From: ZC4RG30 sp049841155 | GTDB taxonomy: Bacteria; Pseudomonadota; Gammaproteobacteria; Steroidobacterales; Steroidobacteraceae | NCBI GenBank assembly: GCA_049841155.1 | Contig: JASGHI010000004.1 | Coordinates: 558,001 to 622,000 of the forward strand | Length of the DNA: 64,000 bases | Reading direction: 5' to 3' | Shown: piece by piece, positions 59,583 through 64,000 of the stretch | How the letters are laid out: every line of letters starts with the position of its first letter | How positions within the stretch are numbered: position 1 is the first letter of the stretch | Made by a program: the position numbers and the translations under genes | The notes under the pieces: generated by a model | What the model saw: the letters and a program-made list of their open reading frames with translations, nothing else | The model's database searches: none | What the model was told of the DNA's origin: nothing

Positions 59583-61355
59583 ATGAACATCGGAACCTTG
59601 CTGGCCGTGGCCGCGCTGGGCGCTGCAGTGGCTGTGCCGTGCGGGGCGGCCCAGCCGGCGCTCACCGCGGCGCAGGCCGGCAAGGCGGTGTTCCGCGCGC
59701 AGTGCGCGCTCTGCCACAGCGCTGAACCCAACGACAACGGCGGTGCCCAGGGGCCTGCTCTCCAGGGCCTCGTCGGGCGCACTGCCGGCACCGCCGCCGG
59801 ATTCAGCTACACAGCGGCGCTGAGGAACTCCCGGCTCACCTGGGATCCAGCGACGCTGGAGCGTTTCCTGGCCGCGCCGACCACCGTGGTGCCTGGCACG
59901 GCGATGGTGATTCCCGTGACCCAGGCCACGGAGCGGGTGGAACTCGTGGCCTATTTCTCGGAGCTTGCGGCGGGCACCTTCGTCGACGGCCCGCCGCCGC
60001 GTGGTTTCGGACCGCCGCCCGACATGATGAGGACCGTGCCGCCTTCGTCGCAGGGAGGTACCCCTGACTGGAAGAACGACCGGCCTGGCCGCGTGCACCG
60101 CATCGATCTGCAGCACCTTCCGCCACCCTTCGAAACTCCATCGGTGGTGAATTTCCCGCGCATCATCGACAAGCCCGCCAATGCCCGGCCGGCGCTGCCG
60201 CCGGGCTTCGAGGTCGGGGTGTTCGCCAGCGGCTTTTCGGGTCCGCGCACCATGCGGGTCGCACCCAACGGCGACATCCTGCTGGCCGAGACCACGGCGG
60301 GCCGCATCACGCTGCTGCGCCCCGCAGCCGACGGGCGGACGGCCACCCCGAGCGTTTTCGCGCAGGGGCTGATACAGCCCTTCGGCATTGCGTTCTACCC
60401 GGCGGGGCCGAACCCGCGGTGGGTGTATGTGGCGGAGTTCAACCGCGTCGTGCGCTATGCCTACAAACCCGGGCAGAGCGTTGCCAGTGGCGTGCCGGAG
60501 ATCGTGGTGCCGCAGCTCGCGCCGTCGGGCGGCGGCCATTTCACCCGCGATCTTGCCTTCTCGCAGGACGGCCGGCGCCTGTTCGTCTCGGTGGGTTCGC
60601 AGTCGAATGTGCCGGAAGACATGCCGGAGAAGACCCCTGCCGAGATCCGTGCGTGGGAAGCGGCGCATGGCGTGGGCGCGGCCTGGGGCCAGGAAGAGAG
60701 CCGTGCGACGGTGCGGGTGTTCGAGATGGGCCGTGATGGGCCGGGCCCAGGGCGCAACTTCGCCACCGGCATCCGCAACTGCGTTGCGCTGGCGGTGCAG
60801 CCGGCCAATGGCGAGCTGTGGTGCACCACCAACGAGCGCGACCTGATCGGGGACGGCCTCGTGCCCGATTACTCCACGCGCGTGCGCCAAGGGGAGTTCT
60901 ACGGATGGCCTTGGTACTACCTCGGGGACCATGAGGATCCGCGTTTCAAGGATGCGCGAACCGACCTCAGGGGCAAGGTCGCGGTGCCCGAGGTGCCCTT
61001 CGAGGCGCACTCGGCGGCCACGGGCTTCGCGTTCTATCCGCTGCGGCCTTCCGGCCGGTCGGCTTTTCCCAGGGAATATGCGGGGGATGCCTTCGCGGTG
61101 CTGCATGGCTCCTGGAACCGCTCGCAGCGCACCGGCTACAAGGTGGTGCGCGTGCCGCTGAAGAACGGCGTGCCCACCGGTGAATACATCGACTTCATGA
61201 CCGGGTTCATTGCCGACGGCGGCGATGTGTGGGGGAGGCCGGCCTCTGCGACGGTGGCCCCCGACGGCTCCCTGCTGGTCAGCGACGATGCCGCCAACGT
61301 GATCTACCGCGTCTCTTATACGGGGCAGCTGGACGCTCGGGCGGGGCGCCCGTAA
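59583..61355 (+). CDS. Exported cytochrome c fused to a sorbosone/glucose dehydrogenase-like beta-propeller
   Basis: A 590-residue protein. Signal peptide to about residue 23, then a class I cytochrome c domain (30-130; haem site C41-A-L-C44-H45, axial Met108 in GTAMVIP). A Pro/Gly linker (130-195) leads to a six-bladed propeller (about 205-585) like L-sorbosone or PQQ sugar dehydrogenases (NGDILLAET, NELWC-type NGELWCTTNERD, YGWPWYYLG). It would oxidise a sugar or aldehyde in the periplasm and pass electrons to its own haem. The cofactor (PQQ or other) cannot be read. Confidence 0.85.
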   Translation: MNIGTLLAVAALGAAVAVPCGAAQPALTAAQAGKAVFRAQCALCHSAEPNDNGGAQGPALQGLVGRTAGTAAGFSYTAALRNSRLTWDPATLERFLAAPTTVVPGTAMVIPVTQATERVELVAYFSELAAGTFVDGPPPRGFGPPPDMMRTVPPSSQGGTPDWKNDRPGRVHRIDLQHLPPPFETPSVVNFPRIIDKPANARPALPPGFEVGVFASGFSGPRTMRVAPNGDILLAETTAGRITLLRPAADGRTATPSVFAQGLIQPFGIAFYPAGPNPRWVYVAEFNRVVRYAYKPGQSVASGVPEIVVPQLAPSGGGHFTRDLAFSQDGRRLFVSVGSQSNVPEDMPEKTPAEIRAWEAAHGVGAAWGQEESRATVRVFEMGRDGPGPGRNFATGIRNCVALAVQPANGELWCTTNERDLIGDGLVPDYSTRVRQGEFYGWPWYYLGDHEDPRFKDARTDLRGKVAVPEVPFEAHSAATGFAFYPLRPSGRSAFPREYAGDAFAVLHGSWNRSQRTGYKVVRVPLKNGVPTGEYIDFMTGFIADGGDVWGRPASATVAPDGSLLVSDDAANVIYRVSYTGQLDARAGRP

Positions 61356-61367
61356 CATCGCGCGCCC

Positions 61368-63114
<1,747 letters not shown>

Positions 63115-63143
<29 letters not shown>

Positions 63144-63840
63144 AGCCGGCGCTGCCCCGTCCCGCGGCACGGTGCTCTTCGTCCACGGCCTGTGGATGAC
63201 GGGGGCCGAGTCGTTCTTCCTCAAGCGCCAGCTGGCTGCCGCCGGCTGGACGCTGCGCGTGTTCCCGTATTCCTCGCTGGGCGAGCCTGTTGACGCCGTG
63301 GCGCGCCGCTGCGCCCGTTATGCGCGCATGCTGGCCCTGCGGACGCTGGCGCCGGTGCACCTGGTGGGCCACAGCCTGGGCGGCGTCATCGTCTGCCGCA
63401 TGTTCGAGCTGGGTCTGCTGGCGGCGGACCGCTTCAGTGGCGATTTCTGCCGCGTGGTGCTGCTGGGCTCGCCCGTCAACGGCAGCCAGAGCGGCCGGGC
63501 GCTGGCTGCGCTGGGACCGATGGGTGCATTGCTGGGCAAGGCCGGCCGCGAAGTGCTGGCCTGCGATTCACCGGCAGGCGGGCGATGCCGCAAATGGACC
63601 CATGGCGCGCAGGTGGGCATCATCGCCGGCAACCGGCCCAACGGCCTCGGGCATCTGATCGCGCACATGAACGAACCCAGCGACGGCACCGTGGCCGTTT
63701 CCGAAACCCTGCTCGACGGCGCCACCGCGCATTGCGTGCTGTCCGCGAGTCACATGGGCATGCTGATGTCCGAGGAGGTGGCCGTGCAGATCACCTCTTT
63801 CCTCGACAGCGGTCACTTCGGTCACAGGGCGGCGACGTAA
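63115..63840 (+). CDS. Alpha/beta hydrolase (lipase-like)
   Basis: A 241-residue protein starting at GTG 63115, overlapping aspS by 29 bases. Alpha/beta-hydrolase features: HGLWMTGAES (oxyanion), nucleophile elbow GHSLGG (Ser about residue 89), and a late His in ASHMGML. No signal peptide, so cytoplasmic. It resembles PGAP1/triacylglycerol-lipase-like hydrolases, whose substrates are unknown. Its 3' end overlaps the next gene on the other strand. Confidence 0.83.
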
Positions 63841-64000
63841 CGCGCCTGCCCGGGCCCCGGGTTGTACAAGATGACAGGCTGGTCGAGCGTCATGACCATG
63901 CAGTCTCCGCCGGTGAGACGGTAGTCCCTCTGTCCCAGGTGGACCTGCATCGTGCCCTCGAGGATCCATATCTGCTGCCGTGATGGTGGCCCGGGTGCAT
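63822..64000 (-). CDS. C-terminal cupin part of a probable XRE-family regulator (continues beyond window)
   Basis: On the minus strand an open frame enters at the right edge and stops at 63822. The 58 codons visible encode a cupin end: QQIWILEGTMQVHLGQ, RLTGGDCMVMTLDQPVILYNP. This pattern is typical of the C-terminal sensor domain of HTH_XRE-cupin regulators. The HTH part would lie outside the window. It overlaps the hydrolase gene by 19 bases. Confidence 0.65.
   Translation of the reverse strand, partial: APGPPSRQQIWILEGTMQVHLGQRDYRLTGGDCMVMTLDQPVILYNPGPGQARYVAAL

Overview
The window is GC-rich chromosomal DNA of a gammaproteobacterium. The backbone gene order (M23 peptidase-secA-mutT, yacG-zapD-coaE-pilD-pilC-pilB-pilA, pilR-pilS next to sucC-sucD, bamD facing rluD-pgeF, clpB, fmdB, aspS) is that of the Pseudomonas/Xanthomonas/Nevskiales side of the class. 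The large TonB-dependent receptors, S9 peptidases and aromatic-type catabolic genes suggest a free-living Steroidobacter/Solimonas/Xanthomonad-like heterotroph. That placement is an inference. No rRNA, tRNA, CRISPR array, phage or insertion sequence was recognised.

Layout. 0-4.0 kb: end of an M23 peptidase gene, secA, mutT and a small conserved gene, closed by a hairpin. 4.0-24.4 kb: an accessory block between mutT and yacG. It holds two TonB receptors (with the decayed start of a third), a secreted protein, a CHASE4-EAL protein, and a MarR / ThDP enzyme / SnoaL / ketopantoate-reductase-like / AraC / deacetylase set. hslR and a divergent pair of exported S9 peptidases follow. 24.4-34.7 kb: yacG, zapD, coaE and the type IV pilus genes pilD, pilC, pilB, pilA, pilR, pilS, with a Phd-VapC module between pilA and pilR. 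pilA has a clear sigma-54 promoter and terminator. 34.8-40.8 kb: a CoA-transferase, sucCD (SucD with a long lysine/alanine-rich tail), nadE and bamD. 40.8-50.3 kb: a second accessory block between bamD and rluD, with ArsR plus a double AHSA1 protein and an apparent catabolic cluster (HpaB/HpaC-type monooxygenase, FAD oxidoreductase, cupin, MoaF-like, SDR, APC permease, TetR). 50.3-64 kb: rluD, pgeF, a ZIP transporter, PepSY plus TonB receptor (metal uptake), clpB, fmdB, a cytochrome c/sorbosone-dehydrogenase-like protein, aspS, a hydrolase, and the end of a cupin-type regulator.

How it works together. The backbone covers protein export, envelope assembly, pilus motility, TCA cycle and NAD synthesis, and proteostasis. 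The accessory blocks add outer-membrane uptake, exported peptide degradation and at least two regulated catabolic sets. The most unusual items are the histone-H1-like SucD tail, a possibly new amine/aromatic pathway cluster, a shared operator-like 10-mer in two promoter regions of the first cluster, a group of genes whose -10 boxes sit 6-12 bases before the start codon with no ribosome binding site (apparently leaderless), and two S9 peptidase genes whose divergent start codons share one CATG.
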